From positions 62,001 through 126,000 of the forward strand of contig NZ_JBFMKQ010000005.1 in NCBI RefSeq assembly GCF_040786285.1: a DNA stretch of 64,000 nucleotides, given 5' to 3'. The notes under the pieces are model-generated. The model saw only the letters and a list, made by a program, of their open reading frames with translations, did no database searches and was not told where the DNA came from. Origin of the DNA: Aquimarina sp040786285 (GTDB taxonomy: Bacteria > Bacteroidota > Bacteroidia > Flavobacteriales > Flavobacteriaceae). The stretch's first letter is position 1; each line of letters starts with the position of its first letter. The position numbers were made by a program, and so were the translations under genes. This document shows positions 9,254 through 18,849 of the stretch, piece by piece.

Positions 9254-10093
9254 CTATTTGTAGAATAGGGTAGAAAGAGCCATATTTTCATTTCCTAAAA
9301 ACTCTTTTGGAGTAGTTCCGATAAATTCTTTAAAGTCTTTAATGAAATGTGCTTGATCGAAGTATTCACTTTCATAAGCTATTCTGGTTAGGTTTTCATC
9401 GTCATTAAGTAACATTTTTAAAGCTGTTTGCAAACGCAATACCTTACCTAACTGCTTTGGGCTAATACCAATCTGCTTTTTAAAGTTTCTTTCTAGTTGT
9501 CTTCTTTTTGATAAATCCCCTTTCAAAATTTGATTTATTGAGGTACTTCCATTAGTGGCAAGAAGAGTGTTCACAGTTGTTTTTACTAAGTTTTCAATAG
9601 TTTTACCCTGGTTGAGTTTGTTTAAAAGAAATGTTTCAATAATTTCAATACGTTTTTGAGTACTAGTTGCTTGAATAATCTTTTGTTCTAACTCTTTTGC
9701 AGGAATCTCTCCAAACAGACTTTCGATTGGCGTTTGAACGTCCACCAAATTTTCAAGAGGAGTACATATAAAGTTAGCGAATCCATATGGATAAAAGCAA
9801 ATTGCAAATGAGTTAACATTTCCTAAAGGTTCTATATAATAAGACTTTGTTCTTTGCCCCATTACCATAGAATTAGGGTGCACTATAAATTTATTTTCAG
9901 ATATATACCGCTTAATCTTATCTTCAAGATTAAAAGTCATTTCAATACACCCATCGGGAATAATTTTTTGCTTCTGATTACTTGGATCAAAGGGGACTTC
10001 CAAAGTCCAATAAAATTTAACCAAAGCACTTAAGTCGGGGTGCGGTTGAAATGTTTGATAGTCTATTAATAATTTGTTTTTATTTAGTGACAT
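9254..10093 (-). CDS. AraC-family regulator (DUF6597-type N-terminus)
   Basis: A 279-aa protein. The N-terminus has LVKFYWTLE and KIIPDGCIEMTFN, typical of the DUF6597-type sensor domain of AraC proteins; the C-terminus carries the helix-turn-helix region LTRIAYESEYFDQAHFIKDF and IGTTPKEFL. It precedes the VOC gene and likely regulates it. The start ATG abuts a half cassette site. Confidence 0.82.
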   Translation of the reverse strand: MSLNKNKLLIDYQTFQPHPDLSALVKFYWTLEVPFDPSNQKQKIIPDGCIEMTFNLEDKIKRYISENKFIVHPNSMVMGQRTKSYYIEPLGNVNSFAICFYPYGFANFICTPLENLVDVQTPIESLFGEIPAKELEQKIIQATSTQKRIEIIETFLLNKLNQGKTIENLVKTTVNTLLATNGSTSINQILKGDLSKRRQLERNFKKQIGISPKQLGKVLRLQTALKMLLNDDENLTRIAYESEYFDQAHFIKDFKEFIGTTPKEFLGNENMALSTLFYK

Positions 10094-10095
10094 AC

Positions 10096-10270
10096 AACGT
10101 TTTGGATATACACAGTTGCGCCGCCTAGGCTGGTTTATCCAAAAATACTCAAACGATGATCAATATCACAGACCACCCAAGTTGGAAAACAAACAACTAG
10201 AACATTGGGAGGGTAGGCAAGAGTAAGCAATTGGGTATCGCCATTATTGGCAACGGTTATTTTACATATT
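10096..10270 (-). repeat. Half of an attC-like site, right end lost
   Basis: ACATACAACGTTTTGGATAT resembles the AACG end of the array sites and touches the AraC start codon. No matching right arm is evident by 10358; GGCAACGGTTATTTTACAT near 10237 is the only candidate. The rest of 10094-10358 holds no gene. Confidence 0.35.
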
Positions 10271-10358
10271 ATCATTAAGTCTAATCTACCTAAGTCTAAC
10301 TTTTGGATTTCAGCAATATCAAGAGTTCATCCTCCGGTAAAATTTTCAAAACCGGATG

Positions 10359-13300
10359 TTACTTTTCTTTTTTCTTACCTAATGAAACCTTATAGTCATC
10401 TATGCTCCCTTTGATCTTTAGATTGAGATACTTTATTTTTTCGTTAGGATCTACTTCTACAATCTCATCTTCTTGCTCCTCATAAATAGCAGCATCTTTC
10501 TTACTTTTAAATAATTTTTGCCAAGCAGCTTTTCTCACAGTTTTCCAAGGAATACGTATATAATAATCGATATTTTGATTACTATCATGCATACCAGACA
10601 GTTCTATATGACCCAAAGTAGATTCGATCGTCATAGCCGGAATAGTAATTTTACCTTTCTTTATACGTAAGCTATTTTGTAAGGTGTCGAACCGAATGTT
10701 TTGCAAGTTTTTAGCTCCCATATAGTCCGAAAGCGCCAGCATTGGATTGTAATTTTTTAATTTCCCATTTAATACTTTTACGTCCATTTCTATAGTTGAT
10801 TGGTCCAGATCTGGCACCATATCCGGGTATACTCTAATCTTACCTTTAATTCTAGAGGTGAGTTTCCCTTGTAAATTTTCGGAAACGAGATGGTCTTGCC
10901 CAAAATTTTCGAATTTGAATAGCAATTTATCCAAATCAACATTGTTCATCACCAAATCAGGTTGCATATAGATATGTTTCGGATCGCTACCATTAAAATA
11001 TCCACTTAATCGAATATTTCCTCCTGCAGCATCCATATGCAACGTATCTATATAAATGTAATGGTTGGGGGTTGTTCTTACATCTGCTTTGATATTTTGA
11101 AGATCTATTCTATGGTACATAAAGTGAGCGATGTCTGCTTTAAATTGCATATCTGTAAATGGCAACTCATATAAATTGAAGGCCTCTGCATGTTCTTTCA
11201 CATCCGCAGTTTTCGAAGTCACAATTGCTGTTGGTTTTGGCGGACTTAAATCGAAATTAAAAAGAGCATCAAAGTCGATATAATTTGCCTTTACTGCCAG
11301 ATAATTATCTCTTTTCTTTATCTGCTGATCTTCCCCCAGATAATAGTTTAAATCGAAATTAAAATTGGTGGATCCTATTTCTCCATGAAAGTCTTTTATA
11401 ACGATGTGCTGGTCTTCATAATGTATGTTTCCTCTAAAATCATGAAAGCGAAGCGGATGCAATTTCATTTTTGTATCTAACTTGTCTAAAGCAAGATCGA
11501 TAGAATGTAAAGCAGAATCTTTATAATGCATACCAGCCGCAAAATGCAATGCCAAATCATCAAACGCTTCATGTCTATACTCTTCTGGAACATAATTTTC
11601 TCCCTTATACGAAAAAACATCTTCTAGCCTTAATTTCTTAGAAGTAAGGTTGATATCTAAATCTACATCTCCGTTAAGTTGGGGTTGCATCCAAAAAGCA
11701 TAATCATGTATGAGCCCGTCAAAATGAAAATCGCTATCATCTATATACCCCGTAAAATCTATTATGTTTAAGTCTTTATCATCGATTAGCACATCGGCAT
11801 GAAAATCATGTAGTTTATGCGGATAATGCTTCAAGTCTGCGTGTAAACTATCGATAAAAAATTCGCCTTTCGGTAAATACTCAGATTCTGTAAAATCTTT
11901 CGCAGAAGCTTTAAAAGAAAGCCCCAGGCTTAGGTCTTTTATTTGTTCATCGACACCAGTTTGGGTAGTGTCTTGTTTTGAAAAACGGGTTAATTGGGCA
12001 ATATCTAAATACTTAGAGGTAATATCTAAATGGGCTTCTACCGGGATGTTGGTATGATGTACAATTGCTGGTAAGTCTGAAAGAAAACCACTTATCGATA
12101 GATCTGAATTTCCCACCAGCATTTCAAACTGTTTCAGGGTCGCTTCTTTGCCATTCATTACCAAATGTACATTCAGATCATGCAGGGGAGCGGCAAGTTC
12201 TTTGGCAATTAAACTCAAGTCTTTTACAATCAATTCTGTAAAGTACGCTTGATTGAGTTTTTGTAATGCCTTTTCGGGCTCGTCGATATCTATAATATCA
12301 TGAAAATTCATTTTCAGCGAAACCTCTCCTGAGGCCTCTTGTACTCGCTCTAGTTCAAAAAATTCTGCAATAAAATCGAGATTGAAATTCGAGTTTATTT
12401 GCATATCCACTTCTGGGGATTCAAAATTTTTCACAAAAATAGAACCTTCAAACTCTCCCTTTTCTAAAGACGCAGTCATATCGGTTAGCGAAAATTCCAT
12501 GGTACTAGCATCTCTATTTTTTCCATTCGTAAAATGACCGTTGAAGCCCATGTTATCAATCTTTTTCGCTTTTTTGGTATTTTCTAAAAAGGCTTTTCCG
12601 GCCCCAAATTTGGCATTGATAAAAGGTCTGTTTCCTTTGTTAGCTGGTCCTTGGATACTCGCATTAAAATAGATTTCGCCAGCATTTTTGTATTTTTCTA
12701 ATACGGGTATTACATCTGCTGGAGCAAATGCAATAAGCATATCAAAATTGGGCTTTGTTCCTTTTATAGAAAGATCAAGGTCTACATCATTCTTGGTGTC
12801 TATGGATCCTTCTAACTCAAAATCACCATTTTCCATGACAATACCTGAGGGTGATATGTCTAGAATGCCCGTATATTCATTAAATACCAGGTCTGTATGA
12901 ATTTCAAAATGTTTTTTATGGATAAAGGTGGTGTCTCCATCTTTTATCACATTTAATTCAAGATCTGTATCTATATGCCCAGCGATGATACTATCTTTTT
13001 GGCTAAAACCACCTTTACCAGTGTATATAAATTTTTCGACATCTGTATTCGTAGCTTCATCTAAGGTGTGGATATCTAGATTTTTAAGTTTAATTTTTTT
13101 CAGATGAATATTGGTGGAGGGTGTTTCTGTTTCAGAAGTGCTTGTTAAGGAGTTTTGAATATTCGTGGTATTATTTTCATGAATCACAATATTAAAAACA
13201 CCTTCTTCTACTACTAAAGACTGAATATCATAATTTCCTTTCGCCATATCCCATAGGTTAAAACCTATGTATATGTCTTTTACATCCATGATGATGGGCG

Positions 13301-13553
13301 CATTGTCTTCTTTGGTTTCAAAAATTCGCACGTCATCAACTTTTATAGAGATGTATGGAAAGTTGCCAAAAAGAGATAATTTACTCTTGCCAACACTAAT
13401 AAGACCTTTGTGTTCTTTGTTTAGGGTTGCGATCTCCTCTTTAATAATTTCAGATTGGTTGCTCTGAATATATAGCATTAGGCCTCCAACTACTAAAATT
13501 GGAACTAAGATTAGTGCTAATAAAATTCGTTTCCAGAATTTTTTAATCTTCAA
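10359..13553 (-). CDS. AsmA-like family protein
   Basis: A 1064-aa protein with a basic N-terminus and one membrane anchor (about residues 8-29), followed by a very long beta-rich region with repeated DLDL/LDIS-type strands, as in AsmA/TamB-like proteins that bridge or act near the envelope. A C-terminal AsmA-like block (DLDQSTIEMDVKVLNGKLKN, then QNIRFDTLQNSLRIKKG) is typical of Bacteroidota homologues. The start appears to be TTG 13553, since no ATG occurs upstream before a stop. Its size and lack of flanking sites mark it as an ordinary chromosomal gene. Confidence 0.8.
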   Translation of the reverse strand: MKIKKFWKRILLALILVPILVVGGLMLYIQSNQSEIIKEEIATLNKEHKGLISVGKSKLSLFGNFPYISIKVDDVRIFETKEDNAPIIMDVKDIYIGFNLWDMAKGNYDIQSLVVEEGVFNIVIHENNTTNIQNSLTSTSETETPSTNIHLKKIKLKNLDIHTLDEATNTDVEKFIYTGKGGFSQKDSIIAGHIDTDLELNVIKDGDTTFIHKKHFEIHTDLVFNEYTGILDISPSGIVMENGDFELEGSIDTKNDVDLDLSIKGTKPNFDMLIAFAPADVIPVLEKYKNAGEIYFNASIQGPANKGNRPFINAKFGAGKAFLENTKKAKKIDNMGFNGHFTNGKNRDASTMEFSLTDMTASLEKGEFEGSIFVKNFESPEVDMQINSNFNLDFIAEFFELERVQEASGEVSLKMNFHDIIDIDEPEKALQKLNQAYFTELIVKDLSLIAKELAAPLHDLNVHLVMNGKEATLKQFEMLVGNSDLSISGFLSDLPAIVHHTNIPVEAHLDITSKYLDIAQLTRFSKQDTTQTGVDEQIKDLSLGLSFKASAKDFTESEYLPKGEFFIDSLHADLKHYPHKLHDFHADVLIDDKDLNIIDFTGYIDDSDFHFDGLIHDYAFWMQPQLNGDVDLDINLTSKKLRLEDVFSYKGENYVPEEYRHEAFDDLALHFAAGMHYKDSALHSIDLALDKLDTKMKLHPLRFHDFRGNIHYEDQHIVIKDFHGEIGSTNFNFDLNYYLGEDQQIKKRDNYLAVKANYIDFDALFNFDLSPPKPTAIVTSKTADVKEHAEAFNLYELPFTDMQFKADIAHFMYHRIDLQNIKADVRTTPNHYIYIDTLHMDAAGGNIRLSGYFNGSDPKHIYMQPDLVMNNVDLDKLLFKFENFGQDHLVSENLQGKLTSRIKGKIRVYPDMVPDLDQSTIEMDVKVLNGKLKNYNPMLALSDYMGAKNLQNIRFDTLQNSLRIKKGKITIPAMTIESTLGHIELSGMHDSNQNIDYYIRIPWKTVRKAAWQKLFKSKKDAAIYEEQEDEIVEVDPNEKIKYLNLKIKGSIDDYKVSLGKKKEK

Positions 13554-13719
13554 AGTAGATGTCTTTAGGGTTAGAACAGGTATTTGACTTTAAAAGTAAC
13601 GAATTAGTATGAAAAAATATTATTTAGGATATGATTTAGTTTTTGGGTGAACCGCATTTATCGATTAGATATTTTAAAGTTTTAAATAATTTAGAATATG
13701 TAAAGCCATTTCTTCTTAA

Positions 13720-13775
13720 AACATCGATCTGTTCTGTAGCATTTATTAGCTATGTTCTATACACGTTATTGACAA
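13720..13775 (-). repeat. Possible remnant of an attC-like right end
   Basis: TTAGCTATGTTCTATACACG followed by TTATTGACAAATC resembles the right end of the 31162 site (TAGCTATGTTTTATACACC then GTGTTAG). The left half is not recognisable in 13554-13720, which holds no gene. Confidence 0.4.
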
Positions 13776-13789
13776 ATCGTTTTTATTTT

Positions 13790-14290
13790 TTAACTAACTA
13801 TCTTTTCCATTTTATAATCCTCAACAGAATGTCCATTCGGGAACGAGTTTACAATCGATTCCATAATTTTAAATCCGTTTCTTAGATAAATGTCAATCGT
13901 ATTCTGGTTTTGTTGATTAACAATTAGCTCAATTTTTTCAATTCCGTTATCCGTTGCAAATCTGTTAACATATTCTAAGGCTGTTTTTCCGATTTTTAGC
14001 CCTCGAAACGATTCCAAAATATAGAGTTTACTCAAAATCAGTTTTTCATTAAGTTTTTGAATCCCTAAATATCCAACATTTCTAGTGTCAAAATTTAAGA
14101 GAAAATAGCTGAAATTCTCATTTTCAATTTGATTTCTAATTGCATTTTCCGATTGGAATTCCATTAAGAAATAGTCGGTATGTTCGGCCGGAATTATTGG
14201 GTCATAAACTTCGTGTAAAATTTCAGCAGCCAATTTTTCTATGATTTTAAATTCAGTTGAATTATCAACTTGTTTAATCTCAATCATCAT
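13790..14290 (-). CDS. GNAT-family N-acetyltransferase
   Basis: About 166 aa. YILESFRGLKIGKTALEYV is the acetyl-CoA-binding segment (R/Q-x-x-G-x-G/A region), followed by IELIVNQQNQNTIDIYLRNG, the usual C-terminal strand-helix of GNAT enzymes. Substrate unknown; related proteins acetylate small molecules or protein N-termini. The frame opens three codons earlier with TTG, but the ATG pair at 14290/14287 is the natural start. First gene of the uniformly oriented run. Confidence 0.8.
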   Translation of the reverse strand: MMIEIKQVDNSTEFKIIEKLAAEILHEVYDPIIPAEHTDYFLMEFQSENAIRNQIENENFSYFLLNFDTRNVGYLGIQKLNEKLILSKLYILESFRGLKIGKTALEYVNRFATDNGIEKIELIVNQQNQNTIDIYLRNGFKIMESIVNSFPNGHSVEDYKMEKIVS

Positions 14291-14306
14291 TTTTTTCAAA
14301 TGTTTA

Positions 14307-14427
14307 CAATGTTTAGTATAAGAATAGTAGATGATTACGGAGCATTCGCTTTCAATTTACAATAAAGTTGAAGCGAGCCAAAATGCTTTAATTGACTGCT
14401 GTATCGGCTATTATTTTATACATTGTT
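14307..14427 (-). repeat. Degenerate attC-like site
   Basis: Starts ACAATGTTTAGTATAAGAA and ends TTATTTTATACATTGTTACC. The outer arms pair (TATAA / TTATA) and GCTTCAACTTTATTGTAAA-type sequence lies inside. The AAC box is altered to AAT. 121 bp. Confidence 0.5.
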
Positions 14428-14484
14428 ACCAAAGGTATGTACAATTAGTATCAAAATTATGAATGCTAAATTTATTGTTTCTTC

Positions 14485-15417
14485 TTAAAAATCAACTGGC
14501 CGTACTTTATTAATAACTTCTGTGCTCACCCAATAAAAGTTTGATATCTCTCCTTCTTCGTTATATCTACCAAAGAATAAATATTTGCCATCTGGAGTGA
14601 TACTAGGGCATGTTTCGGCGAAATTAGAATTTACTTCATCTCCAAGGTTAATGGGTTGTGACCATCCACCGTCTTTCTTCTTAAAATAGACATAAATATC
14701 GCTTTTTCTTTGGTCATCTTCTTTGTTTCGAGCATTTACTACTAAATAATCTTGAGATGGAGAGATAAAACCGTGAAAACCAAATTCAATTCCAACTTCT
14801 TGTACTTGGGGGAATTTGCCATTTTTATTAGGTGCATAATACATTTTTCGTTTTGACACATTTGTATAAAAAAGATCTCCGTTTTTCGCTTGATTAGGAT
14901 AAAAAACGAAATCTTCATTTACAGGGGAATCAAGTAGTATTGCGTTACTCCAAGAATTCTCAAGACGGTTTACATACCAAGTTTTAACTGATTCTTTATG
15001 GTGAGGCAATGTAAATGCGTCATGAGCTGCAAAATAAATCTTATCCCCATTAGAATTCACAAATGGATGCATTTCTCCAACTTTTTTGCCCTTTGTGAAA
15101 TTTGTTTTTTTAGGATTTGTCCATTTTTGGCCTTCTAGTTTTGAAAAATATATACTTGGGTCTTCGTCTTTTTTATTAGCTGAAAAATATACTTCATTTA
15201 AATCAGGAGAAAACGAAATGGCATGTTCGTATCTTCCATTTAATGAAATAATACCAGGAGCAAAAATTTCAGGAATTAAGCCTGGTAGTTTTTGCCCATG
15301 ATAGAGGCTTTCTATTGTTGGTGAATCATTGTTTTTTGAGTTCTGTTTTTTAGTATTACAAGCATTTAAAAGTAGTAGCAATACAAGTATTAATAATATG
15401 GCATTGTAATTTCTCAT
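14485..15417 (-). CDS. PD40/WD40-like beta-propeller lipoprotein
   Basis: A 310-aa lipoprotein: residues 1-20 are a signal with lipobox LLNAC, so it should be anchored in an envelope membrane. It has TolB-like propeller blades such as ISFSPDLNEVYFSANK, HPFVNSNGDKIYFAAHD and CPSITPDGKYLFFGRYNE. Such proteins usually mediate protein contacts or sense envelope ligands. The cassette ends are GTTACCAAAG and TTAGTAACG, a partial match. Confidence 0.78.
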   Translation of the reverse strand: MRNYNAILLILVLLLLLNACNTKKQNSKNNDSPTIESLYHGQKLPGLIPEIFAPGIISLNGRYEHAISFSPDLNEVYFSANKKDEDPSIYFSKLEGQKWTNPKKTNFTKGKKVGEMHPFVNSNGDKIYFAAHDAFTLPHHKESVKTWYVNRLENSWSNAILLDSPVNEDFVFYPNQAKNGDLFYTNVSKRKMYYAPNKNGKFPQVQEVGIEFGFHGFISPSQDYLVVNARNKEDDQRKSDIYVYFKKKDGGWSQPINLGDEVNSNFAETCPSITPDGKYLFFGRYNEEGEISNFYWVSTEVINKVRPVDF

Positions 15418-15442
15418 TGTTCAATTTTTTCTAATGTTTAGT

Positions 15443-15565
15443 AACGGTTGGTGTATGGTTTCGTTGTGGAATTACCCGCCAGAACCATTCTGCGAGAACC
15501 CAACACTGGTTTAAGATATGAATTTCCGGTAAGAAATTACGCCACAATGAATTATAGGCGTTGTT
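15443..15565 (-). repeat. attC-like site, singleton related to family C
   Basis: Left GTAACGGTTGGTGTATGG, right GAATTATAGGCGTTGTTGTGGC. 123 bp. Taken as the first clear site of the continuous array; attC of the DHFR-like cassette. The cassette's other end at 16150 (TAGCCACAAC) is complementary to GTTGTGGCTA here. Confidence 0.7.
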
Positions 15566-15580
15566 GTGGCTAGTGTTTTT

Positions 15581-16114
15581 TTATTTTTTTAATTCATACT
15601 CGGCGATTTGAAGTCCGTTGTCAAATTGATTACTTTCTATCAATTTCCAGTTTGCATTTGTTTTCGAATTTCCAAAAATCTTTACGCCTCCACCTAGAAT
15701 AATTGGGTTGATTTTTAATTTCAGCAGGTCAATTTGTCTATTATCAAGTAGCCATCCAGCAAAATCTCCACCTCCACATAAATAAACATCAGTTGTGGAG
15801 TTTTCTTTGATTTCATTTATACGGTCAATACTTGGTTTCTCAATATGGACTGAATCATGTAGGTTTTCCAAATGCAATGAATTTGAAAATATGTAATGTT
15901 CCATATGTGGATATGCGGGTTGTCCGGGTTCAAGTCCGTAGTTATACCCGAATTCATATGTTTTTCTACCCATGATAACAGTATTAAAACTTTTCAAATC
16001 ACTTAAATACTGTTCCACTCCATTACCATCAACCACAAAATTGCTAATATCATCGTTTGGTCCAGAAATAAACCCATCTAATGAAGTCGCTACGTAATAA
16101 ATAATTTTTGACAT
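15581..16114 (-). CDS. Dihydrofolate reductase-like (RibD C-terminal fold) protein
   Basis: A 177-aa cytoplasmic protein. IIYYVATSLDGFISGPNDD at the N-terminus, VIMGRKTYEFG in the middle and VYLCGGGDFAGWLLD towards the C-terminus are the hallmark segments of the RibD_C/DHFR-like reductases. They bind NADPH; substrate unknown. Single-gene cassette flanked by GTTGTGGCTA and TAGCCACAAC. Confidence 0.82.
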   Translation of the reverse strand: MSKIIYYVATSLDGFISGPNDDISNFVVDGNGVEQYLSDLKSFNTVIMGRKTYEFGYNYGLEPGQPAYPHMEHYIFSNSLHLENLHDSVHIEKPSIDRINEIKENSTTDVYLCGGGDFAGWLLDNRQIDLLKLKINPIILGGGVKIFGNSKTNANWKLIESNQFDNGLQIAEYELKK

Positions 16115-16157
16115 TTCAATTTAGTTTTTACTATTTACCAGTTTTGGAATTAGCCAC

Positions 16158-16324
16158 AACGTCTCGGCTATGGTTAGTATGGGAATTAAAAGTAGTGAAC
16201 TTTCGATTAAGCTCTTTAGTCAAATCTTTTAATTTATAAAGTAAATCAAAAGATTTGTTCGACTTGGTTTAAAGTTTTAAACTTAGGAATAAGCACCAAA
16301 CCCATATTAACTATAATTATTGTT
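16158..16324 (-). repeat. attC-like site, family J
   Basis: AACGTCTCGGCTATGGTTAG at left, ATTATTGTTACC at right; 167 bp. Shares CTTTCGATTAAGC with the shorter family-J site at 24074. attC of the two-gene 16340-17018 cassette. Confidence 0.72.
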
Positions 16325-16339
16325 ACCTGCTGCAATTTT

Positions 16340-16822
16340 CTATCCCACAAAAGTTGAATGATTATTTCTTGGGTCATACTGAATTTCTAAGTCTGAACCA
16401 TTCCAAATTGCTTCACAACTTTCAAAGCGGTATGTGTCACCTTGCCAACTTGCACCAATATAATCTTCGATTAAATCTTCAATAAAAACTCTTTCGCCAA
16501 TTTTAATGTCTTTGGGAATTAAATAAGCTGCGAATGGATGTTCGAAATAATGCGGATAAAAATACGTCCATTCAATTACTCGTTCAAATTCTTTATTAGC
16601 CCCCGAATAAATATCTACTCGGTGATCTCTAATGACTTCAATTTCTCCTGTCTTCTTATTCTGAACTACAGAATAGCATGAGCGTATTTCATCAGAAGGC
16701 TCGACCTTTTTTATGATTGGTTTAAGTCCATTTTTTGCAGCCTTATTAATACTATCTATATCTCGTACAGTCTTAATTATACGCAAACCTTTTGAGCTTT
16801 TATTTCCGTTCCCAAATGCCAT
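16340..16822 (-). CDS. Hypothetical protein, unknown function
   Basis: A 160-aa soluble protein, not recognised. It has an N-terminal basic stretch (FGNGNKSSKGLRIIKTVRD) and a conserved-looking aromatic region (WTYFYPHYFEHPFAAYLIP). It follows the 64-aa gene at 16824 with a 1-bp gap, so the two are translated as a unit within one cassette. Confidence 0.65.
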   Translation of the reverse strand: MAFGNGNKSSKGLRIIKTVRDIDSINKAAKNGLKPIIKKVEPSDEIRSCYSVVQNKKTGEIEVIRDHRVDIYSGANKEFERVIEWTYFYPHYFEHPFAAYLIPKDIKIGERVFIEDLIEDYIGASWQGDTYRFESCEAIWNGSDLEIQYDPRNNHSTFVG

Positions 16823-16823
16823 T

Positions 16824-17018
16824 TTATATTATTTTTATGTTGTGCTGATTTAAGTCTATTTTTAAACACGTGTTGGGATTTAATTTGACTATAGTTAAAA
16901 GCTCGTCATCTGATAGAAATTCTGAATCAACAATGAAGTGGTCGCAATTTAAGCATTTCCGCATATTAGAGTTGGTTCTTTCTAATTTATCCCAATTCAT
17001 TTTATATGGACAATTCAT
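16824..17018 (-). CDS. Small cysteine-rich protein, putative zinc-binding
   Basis: A 64-aa protein with CPYKMNWDKLE near the start and MRKCLNCDHFIVDSEFLSDD in the middle. The spacing C...W...M..C..C...V.D is common in short Bacteroidota proteins thought to bind a metal. It begins the two-gene cassette and is followed immediately by the 160-aa gene. Confidence 0.6.
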   Translation of the reverse strand: MNCPYKMNWDKLERTNSNMRKCLNCDHFIVDSEFLSDDELLTIVKLNPNTCLKIDLNQHNIKII

Positions 17019-17106
17019 TCTTTTAATGAATTCACCTTTGTCAGTATTAACTTCTTTTTTTATTGGGTTAAATTTAATTGTTTTGTGTCTTTATTTGGTT
17101 GTAGGT

Positions 17107-17244
17107 AACGTTTAATATATGTGTCGTAGCAGGGCAAATTGTTACATTGCTTTTTGGTTTTTCCCTGCCTACCTACCTGGCGGATGGCAGGAATACAACA
17201 AGTATTGGATTCATCATTTAGCTGTTATGATCATATATAGTGTT
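17107..17244 (-). repeat. attC-like site, family A, with a nested palindrome
   Basis: AACGTTTAATATATGTG...TCATATATAGTGTTACCC; 138 bp. The centre lacks the usual GCGCATTGG and instead contains CCTACCTGGCGGATGGCAGG, an insertion also seen at 35611. attC of the 17258-17824 cassette. Confidence 0.8.
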
Positions 17245-17257
17245 ACCCACAGTTCGC

Positions 17258-17824
17258 TTATTCTTCATTTTCTAACCTGAGTGTTTTAACCACATTATAA
17301 TTCCAGAACCCCCTTTTAATTCCAACAATGGCTTTTCTTGTATGTATTGCATTCTTTGAGCGTGAATGATGCAAAGTATTTTTTTTTATTATCCCATCAA
17401 ATTCTATCGAAATTCTTGGGTTTAGTACGCTTGATCTTCTTCTTCCATTTTGTTTAGTTCCGTGAACCAAGGATAAGTCTGATATATAATACTCTTTAGT
17501 TATTACAGGTTCAGAAGATAAAAAATCATTACTCTCCATAAAGACAAATGCAACAATTAGCCCAATTCCTAAATTGTGAAAAAGAGACCATTTAAGTCCT
17601 AGTTTGATTTTATAAAATTTTTTAAAGACAAGCGTAGAGATAATACTTGTGATAACCACAATTGTTAAAAGCAATTCAATTGGAATCCAGTTCCTTTCCA
17701 AACCTTGATATAAAATCCAACCAACTAAAAGTCCAACAATTAAAATATTTTGATAATTGACATTCCCTAAAGATCTAACTTTAAAAAGACGAAAAAAATC
17801 TAAGGTTTTAAATAAAAAATTCAA
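17258..17824 (-). CDS. Three-pass membrane protein with soluble C-terminus
   Basis: A 188-aa protein: hydrophobic segments at about 27-41, 46-68 and 79-97, then a basic C-terminal domain (TKQNGRRRSSVLNPRISIEF). No family recognised. An in-frame stop lies six codons upstream and no ATG intervenes, so TTG 17824 is the likely start. Confidence 0.6.
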   Translation of the reverse strand: MNFLFKTLDFFRLFKVRSLGNVNYQNILIVGLLVGWILYQGLERNWIPIELLLTIVVITSIISTLVFKKFYKIKLGLKWSLFHNLGIGLIVAFVFMESNDFLSSEPVITKEYYISDLSLVHGTKQNGRRRSSVLNPRISIEFDGIIKKNTLHHSRSKNAIHTRKAIVGIKRGFWNYNVVKTLRLENEE

Positions 17825-17853
17825 TTCAGATTTCGTGTTTTATAATTTTGGGT

Positions 17854-17976
17854 AACGTTGTGTATAAGATTAGTTGTGTTGTTTAATAAACTAATTTAGT
17901 AAATACAAACCGAAAAGAAAATTCGTGAGGGTTTTCGAAAGTAGGCTTGCACTAGCAATTAATTTTATATGCTGTT
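17854..17976 (-). repeat. attC-like site, family C2
   Basis: AACGTTGTGTATAAGATTAG...AATTTTATATGCTGTTGTAAC; 123 bp. Nearly the same as the site at 21871 (shared GCAATTAATTTTATA and AGTAGGCTTG). attC of the 17990-18838 cassette. Confidence 0.8.
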
Positions 17977-17989
17977 GTAACTAGTTTTT

Positions 17990-18838
17990 TTACGAATATT
18001 GAACTTCTACACCTATATTTTCAAGTTCTTTTTTTAATTCAGGGTTTTCATTAGCAAAAAGAGTTATTCTTTTTAAATTCGGAAAATGTTTTATGTCTTT
18101 CGAAGATTTAATGTCAAAACGTCCATCTTCGATGTTTCCAAACGGTGTGATTTGATAATATATACTACAAGCATCGTCTTGAAATAGTTCTGTTACATGA
18201 TGAACTAAATTTTTATCAATTTTTAGTTGTTTAAAATATTCTTCGGCTTCTTGGATATTATTTTCTCCTTCGGCCCAAGTGTTAATTTTTCTATTCTTAT
18301 GCCTTTTAACAAATTCATCAAGATAAAATATGGGTTCAATGAGTCTCTTAGAGTACATTAAAAATTCTATTACAGCTAATTTAAAATTGAAGTCTTCAAA
18401 TTGAATGAACTCTCCGTCAAATTCTTTTAGTTTATATAAATCTGGATTTTCAACTTCAGGTTCTGGTATAACTGGTTGAATAAGAGAATGTGCAATGATA
18501 TTATTTGCTGAATCTGAATTTAATACCTCTAGATTACCAAACTTTTTTTTATCAAAATATTTAATTTCATTATGAGGTTTTCCGTCAATAAAATATTCGC
18601 CAGAATATGTATTTATAGGATGTTGTATTAATGAATTATCTGCAAATGTAATATATAAACCGCTTACAATATTATCTTCTAAAACAGTACAGCTAAAACC
18701 TAAATCGTCCCAGTAATATGTAATCTTTTCTGTAAAAGAATAATTTCCAATGATGGAGATTAGTTCTTCTAATTTGAATGGAAAAATTAATGTATTTCCA
18801 TTAATAATAATACTATTTTGCTCAATTTCTATTTTCAT
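17990..18838 (-). CDS. Hypothetical protein, DUF7738/DUF6892-like
   Basis: A 282-aa soluble protein. The N-terminus MKIEIEQNSIIINGNTLIFP and the C-terminal FPNLKRITLFANENPELKK recall bacterial proteins annotated as DUF7738 plus DUF6892, found near polymorphic-toxin immunity genes. The resemblance is from memory of the families and is tentative. Single-gene cassette. Confidence 0.6.
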   Translation of the reverse strand: MKIEIEQNSIIINGNTLIFPFKLEELISIIGNYSFTEKITYYWDDLGFSCTVLEDNIVSGLYITFADNSLIQHPINTYSGEYFIDGKPHNEIKYFDKKKFGNLEVLNSDSANNIIAHSLIQPVIPEPEVENPDLYKLKEFDGEFIQFEDFNFKLAVIEFLMYSKRLIEPIFYLDEFVKRHKNRKINTWAEGENNIQEAEEYFKQLKIDKNLVHHVTELFQDDACSIYYQITPFGNIEDGRFDIKSSKDIKHFPNLKRITLFANENPELKKELENIGVEVQYS

Positions 18839-18849
18839 AATTTAGCTAC

